Positions 1-11,118 of a stretch of DNA of 64,000 nucleotides are shown here, one piece after another. The notes under the pieces were generated by a model. That model made no database searches. It was not told the origin of the DNA and saw nothing but the letters and a program-made list of their open reading frames with translations. Origin of the DNA: Effrenium voratum (taxonomy: Eukaryota; Sar; Dinophyceae; Suessiales; Symbiodiniaceae); NCBI GenBank assembly GCA_963377175.1, contig CAUJNA010000458.1:1146033-1210032 (forward strand), written 5' to 3'. A program made the position numbers and the translations under genes. Position 1 is the stretch's first letter. Every line of letters starts with the position of its first letter.

Positions 1-439
1 AGGTTGTGACAGTAACTTCAGCACCAGCATCCGCGATGCTCTTTGGATGAACCAAAATCTCTCCGGTACATTCGGATTCAGAAGGTGTGCAAGGACTGCT
101 CAATCCGATTTTTGGCAGCACTAAAATCTGAACTAGCTTTGAAGACACTTCTCAATGCTATCAACAGACCGCCCTGCCGGCAATGACTGCAACCAGCCGA
201 TCGCTTTGCGCCTCTTCATGTCGACAAGTCTACGCAGGAAAGCTCGGATGCTGCTGCTCGTCCCCCACAACGTCATGATCTGGCTGCTCTGCCTGAGATT
301 TGAAGCACAGAAGCAATACTAAGAAGGCTATGGCTGGCGACTTTTGAGCTATTCCAGCATTTTTGCTCTAGTTGCTTGCTGAACGTCGTCAGCACTACGG
401 GAGAGCTACGGCTTTCACTGCCACATGTCTCATGTCAGA
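1..439. other. No recognisable gene
   Basis: Unique sequence with no long ORF and no motif I recognise. It lies 3' of the last minus-strand exon I can support, so it could be intron or 3' flank of that gene. Confidence 0.4.
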
Positions 440-553
440 AATGTCGTGGGAGAGTCGCCTGACACCGATCCAATCCTCGGAGCGTGGACCCGCCGGCGGC
501 TTCCCTTTGCCAAGGGGCTGCTTGGTCACCTCGCGGGCCACGTCCAAGATGTC
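440..553 (-). CDS. Probable internal exon, unknown protein
   Basis: After an acceptor (ATTGCAG, minus strand) the frame is open and has coding character: DILDVAREVTKQPLGKGKPP, then AGPRSEDWIGVRR. A GT donor (GGTGTCAGG) is possible near 444. The GC-rich block stands out from the A/C-rich flanks. I do not recognise the family. It could be the C-terminal part of the cyclase gene to its right or a separate gene in the same minus-strand cluster. The left end is approximate. Confidence 0.45.
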
Positions 554-774
554 CTGCAATACATGGCTCAATCAAAAAATTGTGGCCAAAAAGGAATCCT
601 GGTAAATGGAAACACGGATCACCTGCGGTCCAATTTTGACCCATACCCACATGGTGCGGGCCTTAAGCCAGACCTCGACATCTCCATGGACAACTCATCC
701 GCTCAGCTCAGCAGCTCAAGGGATTCTTGGGTGATGAGCAGTGTAGAACTGCTTCTGGCAAAACAAAATGCCCA

Positions 775-840
775 TCCTCGCCTCTCCATCGTAATCGGAC
801 TCCATCTGGTCATTCATGCCCAGCAGCTCCTTCATGAGGC
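775..840 (-). CDS. Probable internal exon, unknown protein
   Basis: The acceptor GCCGTTAG is followed, in incoming phase 2, by LMKELLGMNDQMESDYDGEA, a helical acidic peptide. A GC or GA donor follows at about 775. It lies upstream of the 440-553 exon on the same strand, so the two probably belong to one transcript. Family not recognised. Confidence 0.4.
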
Positions 841-1151
841 CTAACGGCCAGCTGGGGCTGGCGAAGCCAGCAAGCTCACGCCTCTGTAGACCGTGGATGA
901 AGGTGAAGGTGTCACACAAAGGAGAAAACAAGGAGACAAACCAACCATACCAATCTGGAAAAACATAGCTGGGCGATGTTCTGGGAACGGATCATTCCAA
1001 GCCTGCACGGTGAGATTCTGGCAGCTGAGCAATCATGGGTTCACCCAGCACTACCAATAAGGCAAATCACCAAGTGCGCAGCTCTTGCTCCAAACCACAC
1101 AAGCATTGATCCCTCCAGCCAAAGCGTCCATGCAACACACTTAGAGTTCGA

Positions 1152-2013
1152 CTCCGAGTAAGAGAGGGAAAGAGAGAGAGAGACAGAGAGAGAAAGAGAG
1201 CAGGAGAGAGAGAGAGAGACAAAGAGACAGAGAGACAGAGAGACACACAAAAAAAAAAGAGAGACAGAGAGACAGAGAGACAGAGAGACAGAGATACAAA
1301 GAGACAGAGAGACAGAGAGACAGAGAGACAGAGAGACAGAGAGACAGAGAGACAGAGAGACAGAGAGACAGAGAGACAAAGAGACAGAGAGACAGAGAGA
1401 GAGAGAGAGAGATACAGAGAGACAGAGAGAAAAAGAGAGAGAGAGAGAGAGAAAGAGAGAGAAAGAGAGAGAGGGAGAGAGAGAGAGTCAAGGAGAGCGA
1501 GGGAGGGAGTCAGGGAGAGGAGCGAGGGAGCAAGCGAGGGAGCAAGCGAGGGAGCAAGCGAGAGGAGCGAGGGAGCAGGGAGGGAGCGAGGGAGCGAGGG
1601 AGCGAGGGAGCGAGGGAGCGAGGGAAGAGAGCGAGGGAGCAAGGGGCAAGGGAGCAAGGGAACAAGGGAGCAAGGGAACAAGGGAGCAAGGGAGCAAGGG
1701 AGCAAGGGAGCAAGGGAGCAAGGGAGCAAGGGAGCAAGGGAGCAAGGGAGCAAGGGAGCAAGGGAGCAAGGGAGCAAGGGAGCAAGGGAGCAAGGGAGCA
1801 AGGGAGCAAGGGAGCAAGGGAACAAGGGAGCGAGGGAGGGAGGGAGGGAGGGAGGGAGGGAGGGAGGGAGGGAGAGGAAGCGAGAAAGAGAGGGAGGGAG
1901 AGAGGGAGGGAGCGAGGGAGGGAGGGAGGGAGGGAGGGAGGGAGGAAGAGAGGAAGCGAGAAAGAGAGGGAGGGAGAGAGGGAGGGAGGGAGGGAGGGAG
2001 GGAGAGAGAGAGG
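1152..2013. repeat. Polypurine microsatellite block (GA/GACA/GGGAGCAA)
   Basis: About 860 bp almost free of plus-strand pyrimidines. It starts as GAGA/GACAGA repeats (about 1152-1490), passes through GAGGGAGC units, then a regular 10-bp GGGAGCAAGG array (about 1635-1830), then GGGA runs to about 2013. The ORFs seen in it are low-complexity artefacts. It lies in the minus-strand cluster, so the sense strand there is C/T-rich, probably intronic. Confidence 0.9.
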
Positions 2014-5000
2014 AATCAACTCGCAGCGGGCTGAAATGCGGCTTTGCGAGAATGTCAAGCATCAAGGATACGGTAAGCTATTACCCACGACGTGCAGTGA
2101 TAATCACACCATTGTGAATCCAACTAACTGTTGATTCGTACATGTGTCACTGGCAGTTGAGAACCAACCTCCTTTCAAACCCCGCAACTCATGACTGACA
2201 ATGAAGCAGGAGCTAGCACTGAAAAGGAGATGAGGCCAACCCCTTTGCCATGCTTTGAGTGGCACTGACCCAAAATTCTGAAAGCCAGCGTGAGCCGCAC
2301 GAGCGCTGCTTGAGGTGGTGGCACACAAGTCACTGGCCCTCACACCCGAGCCTGCCAATCGATGCGGGGTGGCGCTGCGCTTCCGGTCATTGGACCTCGC
2401 CTGCGCAAGAATAACCAAACAAAAGGGAAAAACTTCTTTGCACGAACGGTCTTTAGCATTCCCTTCGCGGCCACCTAGGCGCACTGCTATCAAACAGTTG
2501 CCACCACCTAGGTAGGAGAAAACCGCTCTGAACAAGGCCTGGGCACGTCTTGCAATCAACCTGCCATAAAATTGGATTTGCAATTGTCACATATAGCTGA
2601 ATCAAATTCGAAACATGAGTGAACTTTACGCCCGTCCGAAGCTTGAGGGCGGTCGCTGCACGTGCACATACATCTTCAACCAAAAGCTAATGAAGATGCC
2701 ACTGCTACCGTCTTTGAGATTGTCTTGATGCATCAGTCATGGATTGATTCGGGGGTTGAATCGGGGGACTACATCAAATAAAGGCAAATTGGGGTTGAGC
2801 CAGGATTGGTTTAGCAATGGCTCAAAGCTTGTTCAAGGTTGGGCTTCGAGCTAGAGCTAATTGTTGGCTAGTCCAGGATGCTCAAGATCTCTCTTGTGGC
2901 GGGTATTTTGTTGACCTTGTTGACCTTGATGGGCGGCTTGCACCAGGATCATCACGGAGTCTGCCTTGATCTACTAAGAAGGTTGTTAGTTGTTTTTGAT
3001 ACCGAAGCGCATCATATTCTGTGTGTGTGTGTGATCTAACATGCTTGACCCCACACCCCTTGCTGTTATGGCCGGATTCTGCGTGCTTCGAAACCAGCCG
3101 TCAACAGCTGTCAAGGTATGCAGTGTCACAACATAACTCAAACGGGTACTGGCAATGTGTCAATATTGCGTGGATCAAAGGCATAGAACCGGCGGCGGTT
3201 TCTTGTGAAGGTCTCTTGGGAGGTCCTATTTCGCAGAGCCACAAGGCAACAAGGCATGGCCGTGGTGCACAAAGGGGGCAAAACTTAAAGGTATCAGCCG
3301 ATGTTTGTGTAAATGGTGCATCCGAAGAAGAGTAAAACGAGATCCTGCATGTACCCCCCAACCTGGCAAATGTCACTTGCCTGGAATACTGTCCTTACAA
3401 AGGGCATGTTCAAGTCTTGCCAAACTCGAACGTGCCTCCCATCGTTTTCACCCTCGCCCCCGCCTGCGGGCTGATTGTGCTACCCTGGGGCTCCGTCTTG
3501 GGCCGAAGGTCCAATCGCCTGCACAAGGGATTAGTCATCACCCTTTGCCTGGAGAAGGATCCTTACATTAGACACCTGATCATTGCCTTGTAAATGGTGG
3601 CGTCCCTTTATTTTGGTGGAAAAAGCCATGTTTCAAATGGGCAAAATGTATCTTTTAAGGAGCCCTGCCACCGGAGAAGGCTGGTTTGGCAGTGTGATTG
3701 ACTGTTGGCGAGAAGCCCCAACAGAATGGCACCATGAAGCCATCGGCAAGCCTTCCTCCGACAGAACACTCATGAAGGTGCGTGTCACCACCAATCCCGC
3801 GCATGGAAACAAAGTATATACACAAACCTGTATTTGCAAGAGCCCCTCACCTCCAATTGCCCAGGCGTGTAGGCCAAATATGAGCTTTTCTGGAATAGGA
3901 CAAGAGAAGCATGACACACGCCTAGCAGCAAATAAGATCAATTCAAGGGCCCAAAGAAACATGCAAATTTGGCTGAATAAATATCCGGCTCATTTAGCAC
4001 ATGCATTGCCGCAAAATAGGCTTCCGTGTTGACTCAACAAGCTCTCAGTTCCCCTTTGAAATCAAGCAAGCCTGCGCTCAAAGCCGGGGAAGTGTTTTGT
4101 CATATCTTTGTCTCTTGTTCTGCAAGCCCAACGCATGAAGCACTTTAGCCAGCTCAAGGGCGTAGAAAATGCAAGGGTGCGGTTTATACTCCTGAGCCGT
4201 CGCTGCCTCGCAAACATTTGGCATTCAGGATATTTTGTATGCCTAGACAAAGAAGTCAATTGAAGTTGGCTCTGGTGCCGGGTCCGCTCTTGCCCGCCTC
4301 TCCGGCGAGGGGGGCGCATATTCTGTGGCGGCGCGCTGGCGCGACCTGTCCGCCAGCAATTATTCGACGACCTTCAGGAAACCGCAAATTGCACTGAACG
4401 CTGAAACGCGATTGTTGATCAAATTCATGGAGAACAACTCCCGTCAAACACTGCCATCTATTTCTTGTTTGCCAGCCTGCGAATGGCACACCGAGGCTGG
4501 AGTGCTGACTTGCCCAACACTGGTGTTCAGTCCGTGCCCGCTCACCCTTCCCAAAGCCTCTCCGGGGAAGCCGTACTGCATCCCAAACTGTAGGCGCGTT
4601 CTGGTGTCCTAGCGGCGAGCACCATGAACAAATCCAGCAAGCAACCGAGCGAGCAAGCAAAGCTGAACAGCCTCCCAGCGAAGCAACCGGGCAAACAGGC
4701 AATTGCAATCAAGCAGCGTGTCTCACAAACCCAGCAACTAGGCAACCAACCAGGCGGCAACGGCATGGGAGTTGTACAGAAACTTGCGGATGCAGAAAGC
4801 ATCAGAAAGAATAGTGCAGAATCCAGTCAGAGACGGTCGACAGACCACCCTTGAATCCACCAATCGAGGCTCAAGTATCCGGGGCTGAAACATCTGCTCA
4901 AGCAACCCAGCAAGGCCAGTCGGCAAGACCCGGCCTGTTCTCGGGAGGGCTGGACCTTGCTCTGACAAACCACATTGACTGGTGTCCAAGAATCTATCAA

Positions 5001-5509
5001 GTACCTGGCAGTTTCATTCAAATCTCAGGCGCACCGTTTAGACTGCTTTGAAAACTAAGTGCCAATCCAACTGTCTCCAGCACCTTGCCTCAGAAAGCCT
5101 GAAAAGAAGCTGTGAAGCAGCTCTTTGTGTTGGACGCAGTTCTAGCAAACAAAACAGTTGCCCTGAGGTTGCCCTGAGTCTTTGAGGTTCTTGTGTCCAA
5201 AAAATACCCTTTGCACGCCTGAGTCGCTAAGGCCAAGGCCGGCCGTCTAGGATGCCTGTGGGAATGCCTGCGGCGCAGAGTTGTTCCATGGTCAAAACTC
5301 CCTACTGCCATGGGCATCGCCCCTCTGGGAACCTATCACTGTCTACATTCCCCAGTCCATGACTGTCACTGCGAACCACGCAGACGGGCGAGAGACCATG
5401 GCGATGTGCGACACAGCTTGGTGCAAGAGCTTCACAAAGGAAACAATCCTAGATGTCACCTCCATCTGCACCACGCATTTCAAGTGAAGCGGGAAAGGAC
5501 GGCAAACAC
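2014..5509. other. Mostly non-coding; no gene assigned
   Basis: Probably introns or spacer of the minus-strand cluster. Short frames with some coding look occur near 2340-2400, 4260-4600 and 5180-5280 (minus), but none has a family match or matched splice phases. I found no long repeat here. Confidence 0.4.
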
Positions 5510-5720
5510 TTGGCAGTTCAAGTGAGGTAGGCTGGCGCATAGAAACTTTCGAAGCCACGGGAGCACTTCCATTGACACGTTGTCATCGGGGTTGTAGCTC
5601 AAATATTGCCATAGGGTGCGCGGGGTGTGGAGACCCGTGCTCTGGTTTACGGTGATCCTGAACTTGAATGAGCGTTGCACAACCATGGGGAGTTTGGCGA
5701 AGGCCCGCGTGACATCGATG
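5510..5720 (-). CDS. Probable exon after cyclase domain
   Basis: About 70 codons with good coding texture: IDVTRAFAKLPMVVQRSFKF, RITVNQSTGLHTPRTLWQYL, SYNPDDNVSMEVLPWLRKFL and CASLPHLNCQ, ending at a GT donor. Not a domain I recognise. It could be the end of the cyclase protein or part of the next gene. Confidence 0.55.
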
Positions 5721-8700
5721 CTACTACAATTCCGTAAGCAACAACAAAAAAGCGACAAGCAGCAAAACCAACAGCAGCAAGTGAAATGATGCGCAAGCAC
5801 AGAAACCACCTCACCACTCAGAAGGGACCCCAGCATTCCCGCCAGGGCACTCAGGTATTCGCCGCCAGAGCGGGCGCCCTCCAGCCCTGCAAGCTCCTCT
5901 GGGAGCTCCCCGCGCCTGCGACCCGATCCAAACCCCCTCACTCGCGCACCCGGATGCGACTCATCTCAAAGATCCGTAAGCCGCAAAACCTACGCTCGTT
6001 GATTCTGAAACCTGACTCTTTCGGGACTTGAGGGGCGAAATCTACGCAAGCGGTTTTCGGCCCACGATGCCATCTGCTTCAGAACATAGAATACGTGTAC
6101 GTGTGGGTGTGTGGGTGTGTGGCTGTGTGGGTGTGGGTGTGTGTGTGTGTGTGTGTCACAAAGCGCCGAACATGAACGGCTGCAGCAAAAATCCATGTTT
6201 CACCAACCTGTCTGATGTTGCAGCCAGGCTGCAAAAGATATGTCATGACGTTGCCTTTGCCCTTCATCTCCTCAGATGTCGACAGCTGCTGTTGGACGGC
6301 GGGGAAAATTGAGCAGTGCTGCACAGGGGATATGCGGTATAACCTTCGTGGGCAGAAGCAGCCATGCCCTACAAGCAGGGTTGTTTTGCGACGTGTCAGT
6401 GCATCGAAGAGCTTAGAGACCAAGGCTCAACGTAGCCTCGTCTCTTCACCTCCGCCCAGCTGGGCAAATATTTCATCGTCTCCTCACCAAACTGAACCTG
6501 AGGCGCACGTGATGCGTCGAACAGCATCTCCCTGCGTCAAGCACACGGCAAACATAGTGTGAATTGCATCATTATTGATGCTGTCCTCGACTGACGTGAG
6601 AATTGGACCAGCAACCCTATTCTCCAGATGGTAATTTGGTGAGTGTTCCTAAGGTCAACCAGTTCATACAGTTCTAAACCAAAAGTCTCAATCGTGGCCA
6701 ATATCCGACAAATTCAGCTGAACCATCAAGGCCAGCCTTAGCCCAGCCGACCCCACAATTTGCAGTACAAGGAAAACCAGGCTGCAGTGGCAAGTGAACG
6801 TGGCCGGTGTTGACCCAGGACACATGGCTGGCAGCCCAAACCTACTTGCACTTCCTTGATCGAGCTACTGTCAGTAAGACACCAAGGGGCGGGAGAGAGA
6901 AAGAGATAGAGAGAGAGAGAGAGCGAGAGACGTAGAGGTAGAGATAGTGATATAGAAACATGGACAGAAAAATTGATGAAAAGATAAAGATATGGAGAAA
7001 AGAGAGATATAATACGGAGATAGAGAGATAGCAAGATTGGAAAATAGAGAGATAGAGAGATAGAGAGATAGAGAGATAGAGAGATAGATAGAGAGATAGA
7101 GAGACAGAGAGATAGAGAGATAGAGAGATAGAGAGATAGAGAGATAGAGAGATAGAGAGGCAAAGAGATAGAGAGGTAGGGAGATGGGCAGATAGAGGGA
7201 TAGAGAGGTAGGGAGATGGAGAGATAGAGAGAGATGGACAAATCCAGAGATAGAAAGATCGAGATCGAGAGATCGAGAGATCGAGACGGAGAGAGAGGTA
7301 GAGCATAGAGATCGATACATAACTCGGGAGAGGAAGAGATGGAGAGATGGAGAGATGGAGAGATGGAGAGACAGAGGCATGAAGAGATAACGATGGAGAG
7401 ATAGTGCGAAATATAGAAATCACAAAAAAAAAAACAAGGAAGGAAGGAAGAAAATGTAAGAAACCAAGAAACAAAAGGAAAGAATCAAGAAGGCAAGCAG
7501 GGAAGAAGGAAGGAAGGAAGGAAGGAAGGAAGGAAGGAAGGAAGGAAGGAAGGAAGGAAGGAAGGAAGGAAGGAAGGAAGGAAGGAAGGAAAAGACGAGA
7601 TGGATAAAGAGGGAGAAAGAGAGAGCTAGTTTTATGTCGAGAGGGAGAGAGGCACAAACCGAAAGAAAGAGAAAGTCTGCTATAAAGAAAAGCTTCCCAG
7701 CAACGCAAAGACTCCACACCGTGGCCCGGATCACGTCCGCTCCCCCGCCTCGCCCGGCAGGCTCTTCTGCATCATTCGGGCTGCCATGTTCATGGTGTCC
7801 CCGAAGAGGCGGAAGCGCGGCAGCCTGCGGAGCCACGGTCATTTGCGCCTTCGCGGTACGACCTTTGCGCCTGCTCGTGCTTGCCAATGATTGCCCTAAG
7901 CAAGCTTCTTGGTTCTGATGACGTCTGACAAACCAAATGCAAGATCTAAGGCAAGGCCGCAGCAGAGCAACGGCATCTGGTTAAGCCTTGACAGTCGCTG
8001 ATTCGACCCTCTACCAATGATTCGACCCTCTACCAACGCCCATTGACCTAGACATTACATGGCGTCATGGTGAATGACAAGCTTGAAAAGAAGAACACCC
8101 TGGCCTTTTGCCAACCACCCCGGCCACCACTGGGCCAGTGTGGATGCCCATCTTCACCTGAGCACCGACCACTCAGATAGGTGTCAAGAAACGGCCGCTT
8201 AAACAGATTCGCAGGACAACTTATGCAAAGGTTGGTGCTTGCGTGCTTGGCTGACACTGCAAATTGATGGTTTGATGGACGCAAAGATTTTCAATGGCCA
8301 AAGAAGCAGCGTCCAGAATTCACGACGTCTACAAGAATCGGTCACAGCATCGGTATTTGGTTTGTAGATGTTGCAAGTTGCATCTTTTGGGCTGTGGAAA
8401 AGAGGCAAAGCACCTTACCTAATACGTTGTAAGGCCGAATCATGTTGGAGAAACATAGGGCGCCTCCGATCCTGTACTGTGAGTAGTCCGTCCGACCCTC
8501 CCTCTGCGGCAACAAATGGGAAATCGGGTCGCCGCGTCTTCTTGACATGGACGCTTGACTATGACTACCAGCAGGAATGAGGCCTTGGCCTGGCCATGTC
8601 AAGGTTCGACGGAGGCAACCAGCAAGCCTTGAGGGCAGGCCTTTCCTTGTGGAGAGAGGAGTTTCCCGCTACAAGCCATGCGCGCATATCTCTTCTATGG

Positions 8701-10894
8701 GAAGGTCAAACAGGTCAGCCAGTTCCACATTGCCGGTCATTAAACTGTCTGCAGTCCAACACTTGCAACCTTCAGAAAAGCCGACGCACACGCACACACA
8801 CAAAGCCTTCATGCAACTGTGCACTTACTCATTCAACCGAATCGGGCGAGGGCGATGTAGAAGACTCCTGAGCTAGAATGGCCTGCATGCTGGCACAGGC
8901 TTTACACCTTCAAAATGCCCGAAGTTTTCATGATCGCCTTTGACTCTTTACGCATGTGCTTGACAATTCTTCCGCGAGTTGGACTTGTGATGTCAGGCAG
9001 CGAGATTGTCCTCGGCAGACCTGCAGGGCAGCTACCAGGACATGTCGCTGAAAGCCATGCTAGCTGCTAGCATACATAAATCAAGAAGCTAGCTCGGAAT
9101 GACAAAACTGGTCCATGCTAGAGACAATGGAAAAATGACGCGTTCGTCTTTGCAAGCACTTTTCGAAAGATGATACAAACCCGCACACGTAGAACAGGCG
9201 TGCGGCCATCTGTGGTGCTGGTGGCCTGTCCTGTGTGTTCTCTTGAGCAAGTGCTTAATGTTAACATTTGCACCTGGAATCAACACTAAACCCAGCAAAC
9301 GACAACATAAGACATGTGTGACAAATGATGGCCACATCTTATGTCCATCTTCTTTCACACCAGCCCATTGCATCCAAACAGTGTCAAGGAACTCGTTGAT
9401 GCCTAACGCCTACGAGTTGTGTGGAACCTCTGGAAGTCATCCAACAAAGCCTGGACTGCGTCAGGGATTGGCAGGGCCAATCCAAAAGAGGAGGCAGGGG
9501 TGCCGGCTGAGCAAACCTCTCAAATGCGGGACCCTCGTTTGAATGTCTTGGGAAGAATATGAAAGGATTTTGAGACATGTCTGTGGCCGCCAATCAACAA
9601 AAACTATCTCAAACAACACGAAGTGCAAACACGATTGACAAAAATCCATCCCTCTCAAAAGCAGCGCCTCCCAGATCCATCTCATCTCGCTCCCCTCACG
9701 CCTGGGGATGCGCTGCAGCTCGAGCGCCACCGCCAACAGACGCCCCAGGCAGTGCTGGTGGCCCTCCAAGTTGTCCTGACAGGAAGGTAAACTAAGTAAT
9801 CAAAACTCGGTATTGTTTTGTTTTCAGAATTATGTGAAGAATTAAGAAGGCAGCTATTTATGGTTGGGAGTATCCTTTAACCTTCATCTATCGGGTTTTT
9901 TTATTGTGGCTCAACTGACTTCTGGCTTTGGTAGAGATGGCTGGACTTCTCCCCTTTGAGAAGATGCAATAAGCCTTCAAAGGCAGGACCTCTGTGGGGA
10001 AAGGGGCCCTATTTCCCCGAGTGAAAAAAATCTGCATCAGCTTCGCCCGACTCCCCGAAGCTTTGGTGCGGGAGCATTCCTGGCCACCTCGAGAACTGCC
10101 CTGCGGCAGAGACGCTCCTCATCCACGTCGCATGGTGACACTCCAACGCCGCACACATACTCTTCACCTGGCCAGGCCCCTGCTGAACTCACTGACTGAT
10201 GCCTCTTGGGAGAAGAAACATGGAAACATCCCTGGCGGTATCTAGAAAGGCCAGTGTTTACTGAATGCTCAGATGCAGGGTGGGGATTGGATTGGGATTC
10301 TACCTGAGATGCCTATGGGCAATTGATGAAAAGTTCCATCCACGCTGACGTTGCCAACCAGCCCAGGCCACCAATTCTCAAGACAAAGGCATCCAGGCAT
10401 CCAGGCCACGGCTCACTGCCGTGCATTCAGAAGCAGATTTTGACTCCGCTCAAAAGAACAAGACTGCCCGGCTGTCCCGGAAGTCACAGCTATCAAATTC
10501 CTGAGTCGCCGGCCCACTGTTTCAATCTTTGTGACGCCGTGTGCGGCACATATCACATCGATGTGAGTGAAGGCTTCCTGAGTACAGGATGCGTACAAAC
10601 TTTGGTGTCCCAGCACACAACCACACACTGCCTCTTAAATATAACATTGCGAGACTCGAACAAATCAACGCCTTCACCTTGTTGCTGCCTTCCACCAAAA
10701 AACACGAAGCACGTATAAACTAACCGCAAACCACTTATGAACCCCGCTCCCAGCCCGAGTCCGAGCTCAGGTGCATTCAGAAAGTGAAAGAGCTTGGATG
10801 GGCTCATCGTCTTCGAGTGCTTCTCGAAGTCCAGCAACATGATGAAGAGGATGGAGGCACGCTCCACACCTCGCAACTTCCCACTTGTGAATGC
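5510..10894 (-). CDS. Class III nucleotide (guanylate/adenylate) cyclase, multi-exon
   Basis: Nine consecutive minus-strand exons (10894-6208), listed separately, join in phase into one class III cyclase homology domain. In order they give the ILF start strand with TMSPSKLFHFLN, the KIETVG segment, GVGVSP, a helix like DNLEGHQHCLGRLLAVALEL, MGIHTGPVVAGVVGKRPG, RFRLFGDTMNMAARM, FGEETMKYLPSW and MKGKGNVMTYLL. Known for the family: conversion of ATP or GTP to cAMP or cGMP by paired domains. The Asn and Arg of NMAAR (transition-state residues) are present, and the Glu of KIETVG is guanylate-cyclase-like. Both usual metal-binding Asp residues are replaced (Met in the ILF strand, Glu in VGEEY), so this domain resembles the non-metal C2 half of a cyclase pair. 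Three further in-cluster exons follow to 5510 and three precede it up to 13.5 kb; membership of those is inferred. Confidence 0.88.
5819..5915 (-). CDS. Probable exon after cyclase domain
   Basis: Acceptor GGTCGCAG, then RGELPEELAGLEGARSGGEY and LSALAGMLGSLL, helical and Leu-rich. A GA donor within the LLSG codons would join it in frame to the next exon; the exact 3' end is uncertain. Confidence 0.5.
6017..6073 (-). CDS. Probable exon after cyclase domain
   Basis: Acceptor CTGAAGCAG, then MASWAENRLRRFRPSSPER to a GT donor (GTCAGG), 19 codons in phase 0. It follows the cyclase end in phase. Function of this C-terminal extension is unknown. Confidence 0.5.
6095..6160. repeat. GT microsatellite
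   Basis: GTGTGGGTGTGT grading into pure GT. It lies in the intron between the 6073 and 6208 exons of the cyclase gene. Confidence 0.9.
6208..6270 (-). CDS. Cyclase exon 9 (MKGKGNVMTYLL)
   Basis: 21 codons: EMKGKGNVMTYLLQPG then CNIRQ, the usual end of the class III domain (vKGKG.v.TY.L). GT donor (GTTGGTG). Confidence 0.9.
6429..6497 (-). CDS. Cyclase exon 8
   Basis: 23 codons: VQFGEETMKYLPSWAEVKRR then GYV. It matches the iqvs.eT...L......+RG.v segment. The only donor that keeps the frame is GA (GTT then GAGCCT), with acceptor TCTGAG before the next exon, so GAG is repeated at both ends of the intron. Confidence 0.85.
6890..7400. repeat. GAGA/GATA microsatellite
   Basis: About 500 bp of GAGAGATA-type units (mainly AGAGAT) with interruptions. 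It lies in the intron between cyclase exons 7 and 8. ORFs on the opposite strand are low-complexity artefacts. Confidence 0.9.
7437..7593. repeat. GGAA tetranucleotide microsatellite
   Basis: An imperfect start at about 7437, then an uninterrupted (GGAA)n run of about 90 bp at about 7500-7590. Intronic in the cyclase gene. Confidence 0.92.
7749..7824 (-). CDS. Cyclase exon 7 (LFGDTMNMAARM)
   Basis: One base plus 25 codons: LPRFRLFGDTMNMAARMMQK SLPGE (split here only for length). It carries the Asn and Arg that stabilise the transition state. The donor is GC (GAG then GCGGGG). Using it gives LPGE-VQFGEET, which matches the family. Confidence 0.92.
8099..8157 (-). CDS. Cyclase exon 6 (GIHTGPVVAGVVG)
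   Basis: A 59-nt exon encoding VKMGIHTGPVVAGVVGKRP plus two bases, a near-perfect class III signature. GT donor (GTGTTC). The split Gly codon is completed by the first base of the next exon. Confidence 0.92.
8908..9020 (-). CDS. Cyclase exon 5
   Basis: Acceptor CCTGCAG, GT donor (GTGTAA). It encodes LPRTISLPDITSPTRGRIVK, HMRKESKAIMKTSGILK. This is the variable segment before the GIHTG strand; it ends in phase 0 and joins directly to VKMGIHTG. Confidence 0.8.
9700..9775 (-). CDS. Cyclase exon 4
   Basis: Acceptor TGTCAG, GT donor (GTGAGG). It encodes DNLEGHQHCLGRLLAVALEL then QRIPR plus one base, matching the family helix with HA....a..AL.Mq. It ends in phase 1 and joins the next exon to give RRLPRT. 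Confidence 0.85.
10118..10167 (-). CDS. Cyclase exon 3
   Basis: Acceptor GGCCAG. With the previous exon it gives VGEEYVCGVGVSPCDVDEE. The family motif here is iGDaYm; the second metal-binding Asp is replaced by Glu. The 3' end is at 10121 or 10118, both using a GA-type donor (GAGGAG or GAGCGT). Confidence 0.75.
10514..10577 (-). CDS. Cyclase exon 2
   Basis: Acceptor TACTCAG; EAFTHIDVICAAHGVTKIET then V plus one base. It matches the F..fD.l...hGV.KiETiG segment. The Glu of KIET is the residue found in guanylate cyclases (Lys in adenylate cyclases). The donor must be GC (G then GCCGGCG) to keep the frame. Confidence 0.85.
10775..10894 (-). CDS. Cyclase exon 1 of catalytic domain
   Basis: Exactly 40 codons, from AFTSGKLRGVERASILF to TMSPSKLFHFLN. 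It aligns with the class III start strand (vsvLFaDIvGFT..S...sp..Lv..LN). Where the family has the first metal-binding Asp, this protein has Met (ILFIMLLDF). The donor is GC (AAT then GCACCTG). Confidence 0.85.
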
Positions 10895-10994
10895 CTTCAA
10901 GCTGGGAGTTGTTGAGAAAAGTGTGAAAAATCAGCGTCCGGCTTGGAAAGTCGAGAAAGTTATCAATAGTGGTGAACATTGTTGCTCAACTTCC

Positions 10995-11118
10995 GCTTCT
11001 CGTCTTCCTCTTCTGCTTCTTCTTCTTCTTCATTTCCTCTTCCTCTTCTTCTTCTTCTTCTTCTTCTTCTTCTGCTTCTTCTTCTTGCTCTTCTTCTTCT
11101 TCTTCTTCTTTGGCTTCT
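10995..11118. repeat. TTC/CTT microsatellite
   Basis: About 120 bp of TTC/CTT on the plus strand, opposite in strand bias to the other purine-rich tracts of this cluster. It lies between the 11768 exon and cyclase exon 1. Confidence 0.9.

Noticed and set aside
8420..8520. Possible exon (REGRTDYSQYRIGG...) with a GT donor
   Set aside because: Same reason: it lies within the intron between two exons that already join correctly.
8660..8790. Possible extra cyclase exon (CWTADSLMTGNVELADLFDL)
   Set aside because: The exons before and after (8908-9020 and 8099-8157) join directly in phase and give the expected family sequence, so this would be an insertion; left out.
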